Assembly (NCBI GenBank): GCA_004210915.1
Contig: SEGS01000077.1
Location: forward strand, 1-36,991
Direction: 5' to 3'
From: Variovorax sp.
Lineage (GTDB): Bacteria; Pseudomonadota; Gammaproteobacteria; Burkholderiales; Burkholderiaceae_C
DNA length: 36,991 nt
Made by a program: the position numbers and the translations under genes. Under the pieces are notes generated by a model that did no database searches, was not told where the DNA came from, and saw only the letters and a list, made by a program, of their open reading frames with translations. Of the stretch, positions 8,632-16,734 are shown in pieces (position 1 is the first letter of the stretch; each line of letters begins with the position of its first letter).

Positions 8632-9042
8632 ATGAAGAAAACCACCCTCGCATCCATCCTCGCTTTGGGCCTGCTGGCAGGCACTGCGCCGGTGCTCGCC
8701 CAGTTCACCGGGCCGAGCACGGCGCCCGCGGCGGCGTCAGCCGGCCAGGCCGCTGTCTACACCGGACCGAGCTCGGTGCCCGTGCTGACCGTCAAGCAGT
8801 TGCTCGATACCGCCAGCGACGACCAGCATGCGCGCCTGCAGGGCCGCATCGTCTCGCATGACGGCGGCAAGAACTACACCTTCGCCGACGACTCTGGCCG
8901 CATGCCCGTCGAGATCGCCGCCAAGCGCTTTCCGCCGGGCCAGCCAGTGAGCGCCGAGCAGCGCGTCGAACTGGTCGGCGAAGTCGACAAGGATTTCCGC
9001 AAGATGGAGTTCGAGGTCGAGCAGGTGCGCCTCTTGCCCTGA
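8632..9042 (+). CDS. Periplasmic BOF-fold protein, YgiW/YdeI (VisP) family
   Basis: A 136-residue secreted protein of the bacterial OB-fold (BOF) family, whose members affect stress tolerance and, in enterobacteria, bind small periplasmic ligands. The signal peptide MKKTTLASILALGLLAG ends near residue 23 (VLA then QFTGPS). The mature protein has the family hallmarks: FTGPS at its start, TVKQLLDTASDDQHARLQGRI, a beta-barrel segment YTFADDSGRMPVEI and VELVGEVDKDF. GGAG lies 7-10 bases before the ATG, which is preferred over an upstream ATG at 8566. In Escherichia coli ygiW adjoins qseBC; here the family member directly follows a QseBC-like pair, supporting a functional link. Confidence 0.88.
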   Translation: MKKTTLASILALGLLAGTAPVLAQFTGPSTAPAAASAGQAAVYTGPSSVPVLTVKQLLDTASDDQHARLQGRIVSHDGGKNYTFADDSGRMPVEIAAKRFPPGQPVSAEQRVELVGEVDKDFRKMEFEVEQVRLLP

Positions 9043-9085
9043 CCGCGGCGGCCGGGCCGCGCATGTGTCGCGCCGGGTGTCTAGC

Positions 9086-10192
9086 CTAGGACGCCAGGGC
9101 CGACATCGGCGGCCCATTCGGCCCGAACTCGGGCGACGCGGCGCGCGCGGCCGGCGCATCGCTGATCCGCAGCTGCGGCAGGCACTGCGGATACTCGCGT
9201 TGCATGAAGTCGATCAGCCCTTCGCGCACGCGGCAGCGCAGGTCCCACGACAGCCCGGACGACGCCGAGGTGCACAGCACGCGCAGCTGCATCGTGCGGT
9301 CGGTCGCATCGGTCACCACCAGATTGAAGAAGCGGCCGTCCCATTCGGGCGCCGCCTTGACGATGCGCTCGACCTCGGCGCGCAGCGGCGCCAGCGGCGT
9401 GCTGTAGTCGACGTGGATGAACACCGAGCCGAGCAATTGCGCGCTGTGGCGCGTCCAGTTCTGGAACGGCTTCTCGATGAAGTAGGTTAGCGGCAGGATC
9501 AAGCGGCGGTCGTCCCAGATCTTCAGGACGACAAAGGTGCCGGTGATCTCTTCCACGCGGCCCCACTCGCCTTCGACAATCAACACGTCATCGATGCGGA
9601 TCGGCTGGGCCAGCGCGATCTGCAGGCCGGCGATCAGGTTGCTGAACACCGGCTTGGCGGCCAGGCCGGCCACGATGCCGATCACGCCGGCCGACGCCAG
9701 CAGGCTGGCGCCAACCTGGCGCGCGCCCGGAAAGGTCATGAGCATCATGGCCGCGCCCGCCACCAGCAGCACGGTGCAGGCCGTTCGGGCGAGCACGCGG
9801 GTTTGCGTGAGGATGCGGCGCGCCTGCAGGTTGTCGGCCGCCTCGAAGGGATGCCGCGCGATCACGCCGTCCGCAAAGCCGTTGACGGCCCGTATCGCCA
9901 GCCAGGTGGTGGCGGCGATGAGCAGCAGTCCGTTGAGATGCCGCACGCTGTCGATGAAGCGCAGGTCGTCGGGTGCTGCTTGCCACACCGCCTGGAGGGC
10001 GATCAGGGGCATGACCAGTTGTGCGGCCGAACCGATGTGGGCCAGCAGGCTGTGCAACACCACCGTCTGGCGGGTGACGCGCAACAAGACCGCGCGCGCG
10101 ATGCGGTGCACCACAAGGGCAACGCACACGGCGATCAGCGCAGAGAGACAGGGGGCGAACCACGGGTGGGCGAGCAGCATGTCCTTGGTCAT
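9086..10192 (-). CDS. Small-conductance mechanosensitive channel, MscS family
   Basis: MscS-type channels open under membrane tension and release solutes during hypo-osmotic shock. The 368-residue protein has four predicted transmembrane stretches in its first 190 residues, then the pore helix and beta domain: ASAGVIGIVAGLAAKPVFSN, followed by LQIALAQPIRIDDVLIVEG, WGRVEEITGTFVVLKIWDDR and LPLTYFIEKPFQNWTR, all standard MscS signatures. The C-terminal vestibule segment (LRVLCTSASSGLSWDLRC and REGLIDFMQREYP) is present. The start lies three bases after the stop of the FUSC gene, so both belong to the suhB operon. It ends convergently 44 bases from the BOF gene; a small 6-bp hairpin (9044-9061) lies in that gap. 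Confidence 0.9.
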   Translation of the reverse strand: MTKDMLLAHPWFAPCLSALIAVCVALVVHRIARAVLLRVTRQTVVLHSLLAHIGSAAQLVMPLIALQAVWQAAPDDLRFIDSVRHLNGLLLIAATTWLAIRAVNGFADGVIARHPFEAADNLQARRILTQTRVLARTACTVLLVAGAAMMLMTFPGARQVGASLLASAGVIGIVAGLAAKPVFSNLIAGLQIALAQPIRIDDVLIVEGEWGRVEEITGTFVVLKIWDDRRLILPLTYFIEKPFQNWTRHSAQLLGSVFIHVDYSTPLAPLRAEVERIVKAAPEWDGRFFNLVVTDATDRTMQLRVLCTSASSGLSWDLRCRVREGLIDFMQREYPQCLPQLRISDAPAARAASPEFGPNGPPMSALAS

Positions 10193-10195
10193 CGT

Positions 10196-12292
10196 TCAGG
10201 AGGTCCTTTCAAGAGAGGTGGTGGAAAGCGGCGAAGAGGAATCAGGTGGCGTGTCGAGCGATTGCAGGATGCGTGCCGCGTCGTCGCGCACTTGGGTCGC
10301 GAGCGTGGTCGCGAGGTCGAGGCGTCGCAGCAACCAGGGGCTGATGTCGTTCTCAAACGGGTCGAGCAGCGGGATCGGACCGGCCGGCGTGCCCGAGGGT
10401 GCCTGGGCGGGCAGCGCGGGCCCGGCCGTGGGTGCGCTGCCGCCGATGGCCACCTCGATGCGCGCGGCGGTACGCGCCAGGGGGCCGCTGACCTCGGCCG
10501 GCGTGAGCCGGTCGCGTCGCAGCACCAGCATCGATTTCACGGCACTCAGCTGCGCGAGCAACTGGTAGCTGTGCGCCTGCAGGTGTTCCAGCGGCTCGAT
10601 GGGCGGCTGCACGGCCCGCGGTTCCGAGAGCGCGCGTTGCGTGGCCTGCACCAGCGCCGACAGGCTGTCGAAGGCTTCGCGCCGCGCCAGTCGCCATTCG
10701 AGCTCGGGACTGCTGTCGACCGCCTGCAATTGGCCGAGGCCCAGCGCCAGGCGCGCGTGCAGCGCCTGCGCCGTGAGCACGCGTGCCACCAGTGCGGGCA
10801 GCTGATGACGCTCCCACGACGGCAGCACGTAGCAGAAGGCCCAGGCGACGGTCGCGCCAATCAGCGTGTCGGCCACCCGCTCGAACAGCGCGAAGGTTGG
10901 TGCCACGCCCGCATGCAGCAGGTGGGCCTGCGAGAGCCCGAGCACCGTCGCTGCGACCGCGGTGATCAGGTAGCGCCGCACCGCAAAGCCGTGGGCGATG
11001 GCCTGCGCCACCACCATCGCGCCCAGCAGGCCCAGCGGCGTGGGATGGGTCGAGAGCAGGCCGACGGCGAAGACGCAACCCAGCAGCGTGCCGGCGACCG
11101 CGTCCCAGCGCCACAGCGTGAGAAACGGCCGCCACGACCACGCGGTCGGGCTCACGAAGAGCTGCCAGTTGGTGCGCACCACAGCGAGGTCGGGTGCGGT
11201 GTCGCCGCGGGCGATGGCCGCGAGGCGCATCACCTCGTCGTTGATGTGCCCGATGCGGCTGGCCAGGCCGCGCGCCAGCAGTGCGGGTGTGGGGCCGGCG
11301 CGGCGCACCGTCGGGTCGTCCGGCAAGTGGATGGCGGCAAGACGCGGCCGGCGGGTCGCAACGGCGGACGGCCTGCGGCCGAGCAGCAGGCTGTCGGCCA
11401 GCGCCGCGGTCTCGTCGGCGAGTTCTTCGAGCACGCGGCGCATCTCGATCAGCGCGTCGGTGTGCGCGGGATGTGCCTTGAGCGCATCGAGGTCGAGCTC
11501 GCTGGCCAGCAGGTGATCGCGCAGTTCGAGCACCACCACCAACATGCCCGCCAGCCGCTGGCGACGCGGCGTGCGCGGGGATTCGAGCACGATGTCGCGC
11601 GTGGCCTGTAACTGGTCGGCCAGCGCGGCCTGCTCGCGCAACAGGCGGCCGAGCATCGGTGCGGGCGTGTCGCGGATGTCGCGCGTTTCGTCCTGCGGCA
11701 CGAACTGCGACGCTTCGGTGCGCATCAGCGCGGCCAGCGACATCAACACATCGGCCACCGACAGCGTGCGGTAGCGCCCGTTGAGCGCGAGGTTGGCCAG
11801 CGTGGCGTAGAGCACGTACAGCGCGGCCCCCAGCCCGAAATGCCAGGTCCGCTCGATTGCTTCGGCCAGGCCGGACGGTTTGGGCGTGGCCATCGACAGC
11901 ACCATCGCGAGCATCACCGCGATGGCGATCGGAATGCCGCGCTTGCCCCAGGCCATCGCGACGAAGGCGATGAAGGTGGCCGGGACCAGCACCAGGCCGA
12001 GCCGGATCGGCGCCGCGTGCAGCATCTGGACCACGAAGAAGAGCGGCAGGCCGATCAGCGGCGCCGGCAGCATCTGCAGGAACTTGCCGCGGCGCGGGCC
12101 GGGCAGGTCGGGCGGCGAAGTCACGATGACGCCGACCGCGGCGGCCGACGCGGCCAGGGTACCGAGCCAGAACTGGATGCCGCCCGAGATCAGGAGCAGG
12201 CCGGCGGCCACCGACAGCCCGTTGGCCACATAGTGGCTCAGCGCCACGCGCAGGGCGGCGCGCCCCCGGTCGACGGCGCCCGCCGCTTGCAT
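10196..12292 (-). CDS. FUSC-family inner-membrane protein (aromatic acid efflux-like)
   Basis: A 698-residue membrane protein of the fusaric-acid-resistance (FUSC) superfamily, like YccS/YhfK and the AaeB subunit of aromatic carboxylic acid efflux pumps. It has two half-repeats: an N-terminal membrane block (residues about 15-170, for example LLLISGGIQFWLGTLAASAA and GLVLVPATFIAFVAMAWG), a long cytoplasmic helical section, and a second membrane block (WRWDAVAGTLLGCVFAVGLL, then LGAMVVAQAIAHGF, then FERVADTLIGATVAWAFCY, the FUSC signature) followed by a cytoplasmic tail. The ATG overlaps the suhB stop by one base (TGATG). No membrane-fusion partner (AaeA) or small DUF1656 protein is encoded nearby, so it may act alone. 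The substrate is unknown. Confidence 0.85.
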   Translation of the reverse strand: MQAAGAVDRGRAALRVALSHYVANGLSVAAGLLLISGGIQFWLGTLAASAAAVGVIVTSPPDLPGPRRGKFLQMLPAPLIGLPLFFVVQMLHAAPIRLGLVLVPATFIAFVAMAWGKRGIPIAIAVMLAMVLSMATPKPSGLAEAIERTWHFGLGAALYVLYATLANLALNGRYRTLSVADVLMSLAALMRTEASQFVPQDETRDIRDTPAPMLGRLLREQAALADQLQATRDIVLESPRTPRRQRLAGMLVVVLELRDHLLASELDLDALKAHPAHTDALIEMRRVLEELADETAALADSLLLGRRPSAVATRRPRLAAIHLPDDPTVRRAGPTPALLARGLASRIGHINDEVMRLAAIARGDTAPDLAVVRTNWQLFVSPTAWSWRPFLTLWRWDAVAGTLLGCVFAVGLLSTHPTPLGLLGAMVVAQAIAHGFAVRRYLITAVAATVLGLSQAHLLHAGVAPTFALFERVADTLIGATVAWAFCYVLPSWERHQLPALVARVLTAQALHARLALGLGQLQAVDSSPELEWRLARREAFDSLSALVQATQRALSEPRAVQPPIEPLEHLQAHSYQLLAQLSAVKSMLVLRRDRLTPAEVSGPLARTAARIEVAIGGSAPTAGPALPAQAPSGTPAGPIPLLDPFENDISPWLLRRLDLATTLATQVRDDAARILQSLDTPPDSSSPLSTTSLERTS

Positions 12293-13365
12293 CAGCGCGC
12301 GGTGGGGTCGGATCCTGCCGGACCCGCCGATTCGGTGCTGTCGCGGCGCACGCGCGTCAGCTTGCGCGGTGCCGGGGCGGCAACGGGTGCCGGCGTCGCC
12401 TCGGCGCCTTCGTCCGCGAGTGTGGCGTCCGACACCGTGCTGCGTGCGTACAGGTCAGCGGATGCGGAAGGGTCGGCGTCGGGGTTCGCCGTGACGTTGG
12501 CCGCGGCCGCGACGGCGCGCACGCGGTCGCTGGCGCGCAGCTTGTCGTCGACGCCCGCGAACTTCGAATACTTCGAGAGAATCGGCACCAGCTGGCCGTA
12601 GATGCGGGGCGCGCCGGCCAGGCATTCGCGCTGGTCGAGGAATTCCGGCTCACCGGTGAAATTGCCGACCAGGCCGCCGGCCTCGGTCACGAGCAGCGAG
12701 CCCGCGGCCACGTCCCACGGGTTCAGGCCGGTCTCGAAGAAAGCGTCGGTGAAGCCGGCGGCCACATAGGCCAGGTCGAGCGCCGCGGCGCCCGGTCGGC
12801 GCAAGCCCGCGGCGCGCGGCATCAGATCGGCCATGATGGCCAGGTACTGCTTGAAGTTGTCGCCCGTGCGGAACGGAAAGCCGGTGGAGATCAGGCACTC
12901 GTTCAGGCGCGTGCGCTTGGACACGCGCAGGCGCCGGTCGTTCATGTACGCACCGCGGCCCTTGGTGGCTGTGAAGAGGTCGTTGCGGCTCGGGTCGTAG
13001 ATGCACGCTTGCTCGACCTTGCCGCGCACGGCGAGCGCGATCGACACGCAGTAGACCGGGAAGCCGTGGATGAAGTTGGTGGTGCCGTCGAGCGGATCGA
13101 TGATCCAGACGAATTCGGAGTCCTTGGCGCCATGCTCGGTGCCCGATTCTTCGGCCAGGATGCCGTGCCCCGGGTACGCGGTCAGAAGGGTCTCGATGAT
13201 GACCTTCTCGGCGGCGTGATCGACTTCGGTAACGAAATCGTTGACCTGCTTTTGCGAGATCCGCACGGCTTCGACGTCGAGCGCCGCGCGATTGATGATG
13301 GCGCCGGCGGCGCGTGCGGCCTTGACGGCCACGTTGAGCATGGGATGCAGGTTGGGGGACGACAT
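12292..13365 (-). CDS. suhB: Inositol-1-monophosphatase family protein SuhB with long C-terminal tail
   Basis: SuhB hydrolyses inositol monophosphate and, in enterobacteria, also joins the rRNA antitermination complex. The catalytic core (residues 1-265) is complete: metal-binding Glu in ILAEESG, the [15 protein letters not shown] motif (residues about 88-102), [13 protein letters not shown], and [17 protein letters not shown] with the last metal-binding Asp. After the usual end ([13 protein letters not shown]) there are about 85 extra residues, low in complexity and rich in Ala, Thr, Asp and Pro, ending in basic residues. Typical SuhB is about 265 residues, so the tail is unusual. It is divergent from trmJ, a common betaproteobacterial arrangement, and heads an operon with the FUSC and MscS genes. 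Confidence 0.95.
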   Translation of the reverse strand: MSSPNLHPMLNVAVKAARAAGAIINRAALDVEAVRISQKQVNDFVTEVDHAAEKVIIETLLTAYPGHGILAEESGTEHGAKDSEFVWIIDPLDGTTNFIHGFPVYCVSIALAVRGKVEQACIYDPSRNDLFTATKGRGAYMNDRRLRVSKRTRLNECLISTGFPFRTGDNFKQYLAIMADLMPRAAGLRRPGAAALDLAYVAAGFTDAFFETGLNPWDVAAGSLLVTEAGGLVGNFTGEPEFLDQRECLAGAPRIYGQLVPILSKYSKFAGVDDKLRASDRVRAVAAAANVTANPDADPSASADLYARSTVSDATLADEGAEATPAPVAAPAPRKLTRVRRDSTESAGPAGSDPTAR

Positions 13366-13500
13366 TGGATTGTGAGAAGAACAGCAGGGAAGCCGAACAA
13401 CCCGGCCCCGAGGGAAGCTGACCGGCGATGCGGGCAGCGAGAATCGGGGATTTTACTGGCTCGGCGTTTTCCCTGCCCCGTCTGCTTGCCCCCGTCCACC

Positions 13501-14271
13501 ATGCGCACCCGTTTCATCCTGATCCAGACCAGCCACGCCGGCAACGTTGGCGCTGCCGCGCGCGCCATGAAGACCATGGGCTTCGGCGATCTGGTGCTGG
13601 TCGCGCCGCGCTGGGCCAACGTGCTGCGGCGCGAGGAAACCATTCAGCGTGCGAGCGGCGCGCTCGACGTGCTGGCCAACGCGCGCATCGTCGAAACGCT
13701 CGACGAGGCTCTGGACGGCGTCACCCATCTGTGCGCCACCGCCATGATCCCGCGTGACTTCGGCCCGCCCACGCGCACGCCGCGCGAACACCTGGAACCG
13801 CTGGGGCAAGAAGGCGGTGATGGCTGCGTGGCCTTCCTGTTCGGCTCCGAGCGCTTCGGCATGCGCAACGAGGATGTGTACCGCTGCCACGTGGCGCTCA
13901 CGATTCCGACCGATCCGCAGTTCGGCTCGCTCAACCTGGGCGCCGCGATCCAGGTGATCGCCTACGAGTGGCGTCTGGCGCTGGGCGGCTACGGCGTGCG
14001 TGAGGCGCTGTCGCCGTCGCCGGCCGCCGATGCGCAGGCGGTCGCGGGCATGCTGGCGCACTGGGAGCGCTCACTGGTGCAGATCGGCTTCCTCGATCCC
14101 GAGGCACCAAAAAAGCTGATGCCGCGGCTGCAGCAACTGTTCAACCGTGCGCAACCGACGCCGGAGGAAGTGCACATCCTGCGCGGCATCGCCAAGGCAA
14201 TGGCCGAGGGGCCGCACCCTGGCAAGGCGCTGCCGCCGGGGTCCCAAGCGCAGGCATCGCCGTCCAGCTAG
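13501..14271 (+). CDS. trmJ: tRNA (cytidine/uridine-2'-O-)-methyltransferase TrmJ
   Basis: TrmJ methylates the 2'-O of nucleotide 32 in the anticodon loop of several tRNAs using S-adenosylmethionine. The 256-residue protein is a SPOUT (SpoU-type) enzyme with its three motifs: NVGAAARAMKTMGF near the N-terminus (motif 1), AFLFGSERFGMRNED near residue 115 (motif 2) and IPTDPQFGSLNLGAAIQV near residue 137 (motif 3, forming the knot). A C-terminal extension of about 90 residues (LMPRLQQLFNRAQPTPEEVHILRGI) is typical of TrmJ rather than shorter TrmL. The ATG at 13501 fits the protein's usual start MRTRFILIQTSHAGN. It is divergent from suhB with 135 bases between them, where both promoters must lie. 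Confidence 0.94.
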   Translation: MRTRFILIQTSHAGNVGAAARAMKTMGFGDLVLVAPRWANVLRREETIQRASGALDVLANARIVETLDEALDGVTHLCATAMIPRDFGPPTRTPREHLEPLGQEGGDGCVAFLFGSERFGMRNEDVYRCHVALTIPTDPQFGSLNLGAAIQVIAYEWRLALGGYGVREALSPSPAADAQAVAGMLAHWERSLVQIGFLDPEAPKKLMPRLQQLFNRAQPTPEEVHILRGIAKAMAEGPHPGKALPPGSQAQASPSS

Positions 14272-14362
14272 TCGATGCGGCGCGCGATGCGCCCTCCGAG
14301 AAGGAGAAGCTGACGCCGTCGATCGGCAAGTTAGCGATCCGCTGGCGGGCGGGAAACGACGG

Positions 14363-15136
14363 TCAGAGCGCGCCGCAAAGGGCGAAGGCGTAGGCGCCGT
14401 CGCGCGCCGCCACAAAACCGTTCTGCGCCGGCAGGCTCAGGTCCGCGGGCGAAGTGTCGGCAGGCTTGCGCAACGATTCGTTGGAAAAGCGGCGAAACAC
14501 CCCTTCACGACGGGCGGGGCCGCTCTGCGTCCGGTCGCAGGGCTTGATGACCACATCCTCGATACGCTGGCGGTCGTGCCGCACCAGGGTCTGCCGGTCG
14601 CCGTCGACCACGCACAGGATGCCCGTTTCGGTCTCCAGCACATCACGGAAGCGCTCCCAGACGGTGAGGATGGCGGGTTTGATGCCCAACAGTTCACAGC
14701 CTGCCTGCCGGGCATGGTCGGCCAGTTCGAGTGGCAGCGCGGCCGGCACCCATGACACCAACTGGCTGCCGCCCTGCGTGGCCGGGCCGAAGCTGAAGGC
14801 GGCGCTGCCCGCATCGCGCTCATAGAACTGCTCGAAGCTCGCGCGGGCGTAGGCGTCGCGCAGGCCCAGGTCGATCAGGGCGGGCGACCAGGGCAGGACG
14901 AAATATTGCGCGTGCGCAGGGCCGATCACCCACACGATCGACCGGCGCGATGCGCTGTGCGGAATCCATTTCGCCAGTTCCGCCATCGCGCCGGCGCGTT
15001 CGCCGGGTTCGAAAGCAAAACGCTCCTTGCGCGTGACCACCGTCCGGTGCCAGCGACTGCGCTCCACTTCGCAGGCGACCAGTGCTCCTGCTGCGAGATG
15101 CACGCGGATCTGGGTGTTGCCGATAAGTGCTGCCAT
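14363..15136 (-). CDS. Uncharacterised protein, faintly like PilM/GspL actin-fold pilus-assembly proteins
   Basis: I do not firmly recognise this 257-residue protein. It has no signal peptide or membrane helix. The order IGNTQIRVHLAAG (a possible actin-fold strand pair), RSIVWVIGPAHAQYFVLPWSP, FEQFYERDAG, LVSWVPAALPLELADHARQAG, LLGIKPAILTVWERF and GILCVVDGDRQTLVRHD resembles the cytoplasmic portions of PilM/GspL-like proteins, in which a short strand is followed by a Leu-Pro-Trp loop; no nucleotide-binding signature is obvious. The start is well supported by AGGAGG six bases upstream. It follows luxR on the same strand and a good lux-box candidate with a -10-like CAATAG lies 80-128 bases upstream, so it is probably a quorum-sensing target. 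Confidence 0.65.
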   Translation of the reverse strand: MAALIGNTQIRVHLAAGALVACEVERSRWHRTVVTRKERFAFEPGERAGAMAELAKWIPHSASRRSIVWVIGPAHAQYFVLPWSPALIDLGLRDAYARASFEQFYERDAGSAAFSFGPATQGGSQLVSWVPAALPLELADHARQAGCELLGIKPAILTVWERFRDVLETETGILCVVDGDRQTLVRHDRQRIEDVVIKPCDRTQSGPARREGVFRRFSNESLRKPADTSPADLSLPAQNGFVAARDGAYAFALCGAL

Positions 15137-15244
15137 GTTTGCCTCCTGACTGCAGGAACGGGCACCCGTTTGACCTGCATGGACGACCTCACCCGAACAT
15201 CGGAAGGTCCTGGCCCTATTGAGCCGCCAAACGAGTCAGAAAGT

Positions 15245-15264
15245 AACTGGCAAAACTGGTAGGT
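15245..15264 (-). promoter_or_regulatory. Lux-box-like site upstream of the uncharacterised minus-strand gene
   Basis: AACTGGCAAAACTGGTAGGT keeps the CT-N12-AG core and agrees by hand count at 15 of 20 positions with a LasR-type ideal palindrome (ACCTGCCAGATCTGGCAGGT). A -10-like CAATAG on the minus strand (15221-15216) puts the box centre about 45 bases before the expected transcription start, the usual activating position for LuxR-type proteins. It lies 13 bases past the luxR stop. Confidence 0.55.
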
Positions 15265-15276
15265 TGTGGCGTGGGC

Positions 15277-15990
15277 TCAGTTGAGCAGGCCGGCCATCAG
15301 CGCCCGAACGACAGCCGCGGTCTTGTTGGCCGCCTTCAGCTTCAGGACCACGTTCTTGATATGGAAATTGACCGTGGGCACGGCGATCGAGAGGATGTCG
15401 CCGATTTCGCTGGCTGTTTTTCCGTCCGCACTCCACTTCAACACCTCGATTTCGCGCGGCGTGAGCGGGTTGTCGGGCTGCACGAGAAATTTGGGTTGCA
15501 TGAGGCGCGAGAGCGACAGATGCGCGGCCTGCACCAGCCAGCGCATCTCTGTTTCCTTCTCTTCCAGCTCCAAACCGGTCAGCAATTCGGCCGAACGCGA
15601 CAAGGTCAGCATGCCGCCCACGCCCGAGCCATCGAGGCTGGACTGCGCCCAGCCGACGCGCAGTCCGTGCTCGCGCGCCTCTGACCAGAAATCCTGCACG
15701 GGCGCGAACACGTCGTCGGTCCAGACCAGCGGGCGCCGCGTCAACACGCCATGGCGCACGCTGGGGTCGACCGCCAGATACCCGGCTTCCTGGTAGCGCT
15801 CCTGCCACCGGGTCGGGTAGTTGTTCAGCGTGATGACCTTGGGGTTGGAGACCGGGACCGCGATCCGAAGACCATAGGCGCAATGCTCGAAGCCCAGCGC
15901 CTGGGTGGCGGAGAGAAGAGCGGCAAAAACGGCTTCCTCGGTATCCGCCCCATCGAGCGCGGTCAGAAGGCCTTCGTTGAACTGCTTCAC
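15277..15990 (-). CDS. LuxR-family acyl-homoserine-lactone receptor/regulator
   Basis: A 237-residue quorum-sensing transcription factor. The autoinducer-binding domain has the invariant set W-x3-Y-x8-D-P (in RWQERYQEAGYLAVDP), the Trp of RPLVWTDD and the Gly-rich SGVGGMLTLSR. The C-terminal GerE-type helix-turn-helix reads LTPREIEVLKWSADGKTASE and IAVPTVNFHIKNVVLKL, with the conserved Glu, Leu and Gly positions. A GTG start at 15990 is chosen because AGGAGGT lies six bases upstream; a 23-residue longer form from 16059 lacks support. It is divergent from the rsaM-like gene and luxI, whose product should make its ligand. It probably activates luxI and its neighbours through the lux-box-like sites described here. 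Confidence 0.94.
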   Translation of the reverse strand: MKQFNEGLLTALDGADTEEAVFAALLSATQALGFEHCAYGLRIAVPVSNPKVITLNNYPTRWQERYQEAGYLAVDPSVRHGVLTRRPLVWTDDVFAPVQDFWSEAREHGLRVGWAQSSLDGSGVGGMLTLSRSAELLTGLELEEKETEMRWLVQAAHLSLSRLMQPKFLVQPDNPLTPREIEVLKWSADGKTASEIGDILSIAVPTVNFHIKNVVLKLKAANKTAAVVRALMAGLLN

Positions 15991-16057
15991 AGGCGACCTC
16001 CTGGGTGGCGATTTCAACAAAAAGCGGCCCGTTGGACGACGGGTCGCGAAAGGTAGC

Positions 16058-16077
16058 ACTGTAAGAGATTGTTAAGT
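16058..16077. promoter_or_regulatory. Imperfect dyad upstream of luxR (possible regulatory site)
   Basis: ACTGTAAGAGATTGTTAAGT in the luxR/rsaM-like divergent region begins like the Burkholderia cepI lux box (CTGTAAGAG) but spaces CT and AG by 14 bases instead of 12. It lies 68 bases upstream of the luxR start and could affect luxR. Weak support. Confidence 0.25.
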
Positions 16078-16150
16078 GGCCGGTACGGCGCACTCGCGAC
16101 ATCCCCTTCAAAGCAGTGGGATTCGTGCGATTCGTCGCAAACACGGTTTC

Positions 16151-16170
16151 ACCTGCTATTTATGGCGGTT
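16151..16170 (+). promoter_or_regulatory. Lux-box-like site upstream of the rsaM-like gene
   Basis: ACCTGCTATTTATGGCGGTT agrees at 14 of 20 positions with ACCTGCCAGATCTGGCAGGT; the core is CT-N12-GG, one base off the standard. It lies 86 bases upstream of the rsaM-like start codon. I see no convincing -10 at the expected distance, so it is less certain than the other two sites. Confidence 0.4.
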
Positions 16171-16255
16171 GTCCAAAGCCCGCGACGCACGCAAGCTTCG
16201 AAAGGACGCTGCGGATGGTCGACGCGTCTGTGCCGCCGCGAGGCGAGGAGTACGA

Positions 16256-16648
16256 ATGAAAGAACCTTTGAATGACGGCCTGCTGCGCCTGTGCAGGCGC
16301 GATCTGGTCGGGATGAAGCTAACGCATCTGACCTCGGGTCTGGACGACGATGTCGACCTCGAGCCCAGAGACCCGGTTTGCGGTGGCAGCGCCTCGCTCT
16401 GCGGCTATACCGAATGGATCAGCGCCGACGAGCCGAACCTGACCCTGGGATGGGACTGGCACCTGGACGATGCCGCCCTGACGCCGCGCGTGATCCGGCT
16501 GGGCCTGCCGCGCACCAACATCCAGGTGCTCGATGGCGCGAGCGAGCCCTTGCCCTGGAATGAAAGCCTGCACGTGCTGGCGACCTTCATCGACACCCTC
16601 GACTGGAACACGCCCGCGTTCCAGGCAGTGTGCCAGCGCTATGCGTAA
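16256..16648 (+). CDS. Putative RsaM-like quorum-sensing modulator
   Basis: A 130-residue acidic soluble protein placed between luxR and luxI. In Burkholderia, Pseudomonas fuscovaginae and Acinetobacter the small protein RsaM occupies this position and tunes autoinducer synthesis without a recognisable DNA-binding motif. Visible features here are MKLTHLTSGLDDDVDLE near the N-terminus, CGYTEWISADEPNLTLGWDW (a Trp-rich centre) and LHVLATFIDTLDW at the end. The ATG at 16256 follows a good GAGGCGAGGAG purine tract; a longer frame back to 16076 has no such site and is compositionally unlike protein. It is followed by luxI after 86 bases. Assignment rests mainly on position, size and a remembered resemblance to the DUF4902 family, so it is an inference. 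Confidence 0.65.
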   Translation: MKEPLNDGLLRLCRRDLVGMKLTHLTSGLDDDVDLEPRDPVCGGSASLCGYTEWISADEPNLTLGWDWHLDDAALTPRVIRLGLPRTNIQVLDGASEPLPWNESLHVLATFIDTLDWNTPAFQAVCQRYA

Positions 16649-16658
16649 GGACCGCCCC

Positions 16659-16678
16659 GCCTATCAGAATTGACAGTT
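16659..16678 (+). promoter_or_regulatory. Lux-box-like site and promoter of luxI
   Basis: GCCTATCAGAATTGACAGTT has an exact CT-N12-AG core (16661-16676) and the near-symmetric arms CTATCA and TGACAG. A -10-like TGAAAT at 16700-16705 places the box about 43 bases before the likely transcription start, fitting LuxR activation of luxI, whose ATG is at 16735. It begins 11 bases after the rsaM-like stop, giving luxI its own promoter. Confidence 0.6.
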
Positions 16679-16734
16679 TCGCCAATGCGCGCCGGGCGAT
16701 GAAATCTTCCCAACTCACCACTGGGAACAAGCAA

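Noticed and set aside
9803..11611. A 600-codon plus-strand frame opposite the MscS and FUSC genes
   Set aside because: Arg/Gln/His-rich antisense frame crossing two real genes.
16076..16255. N-terminal extension of the rsaM-like protein
   Set aside because: The added 60 residues are Arg-rich and span the lux-box-like site; the ATG at 16256 has a clear ribosome-binding site.
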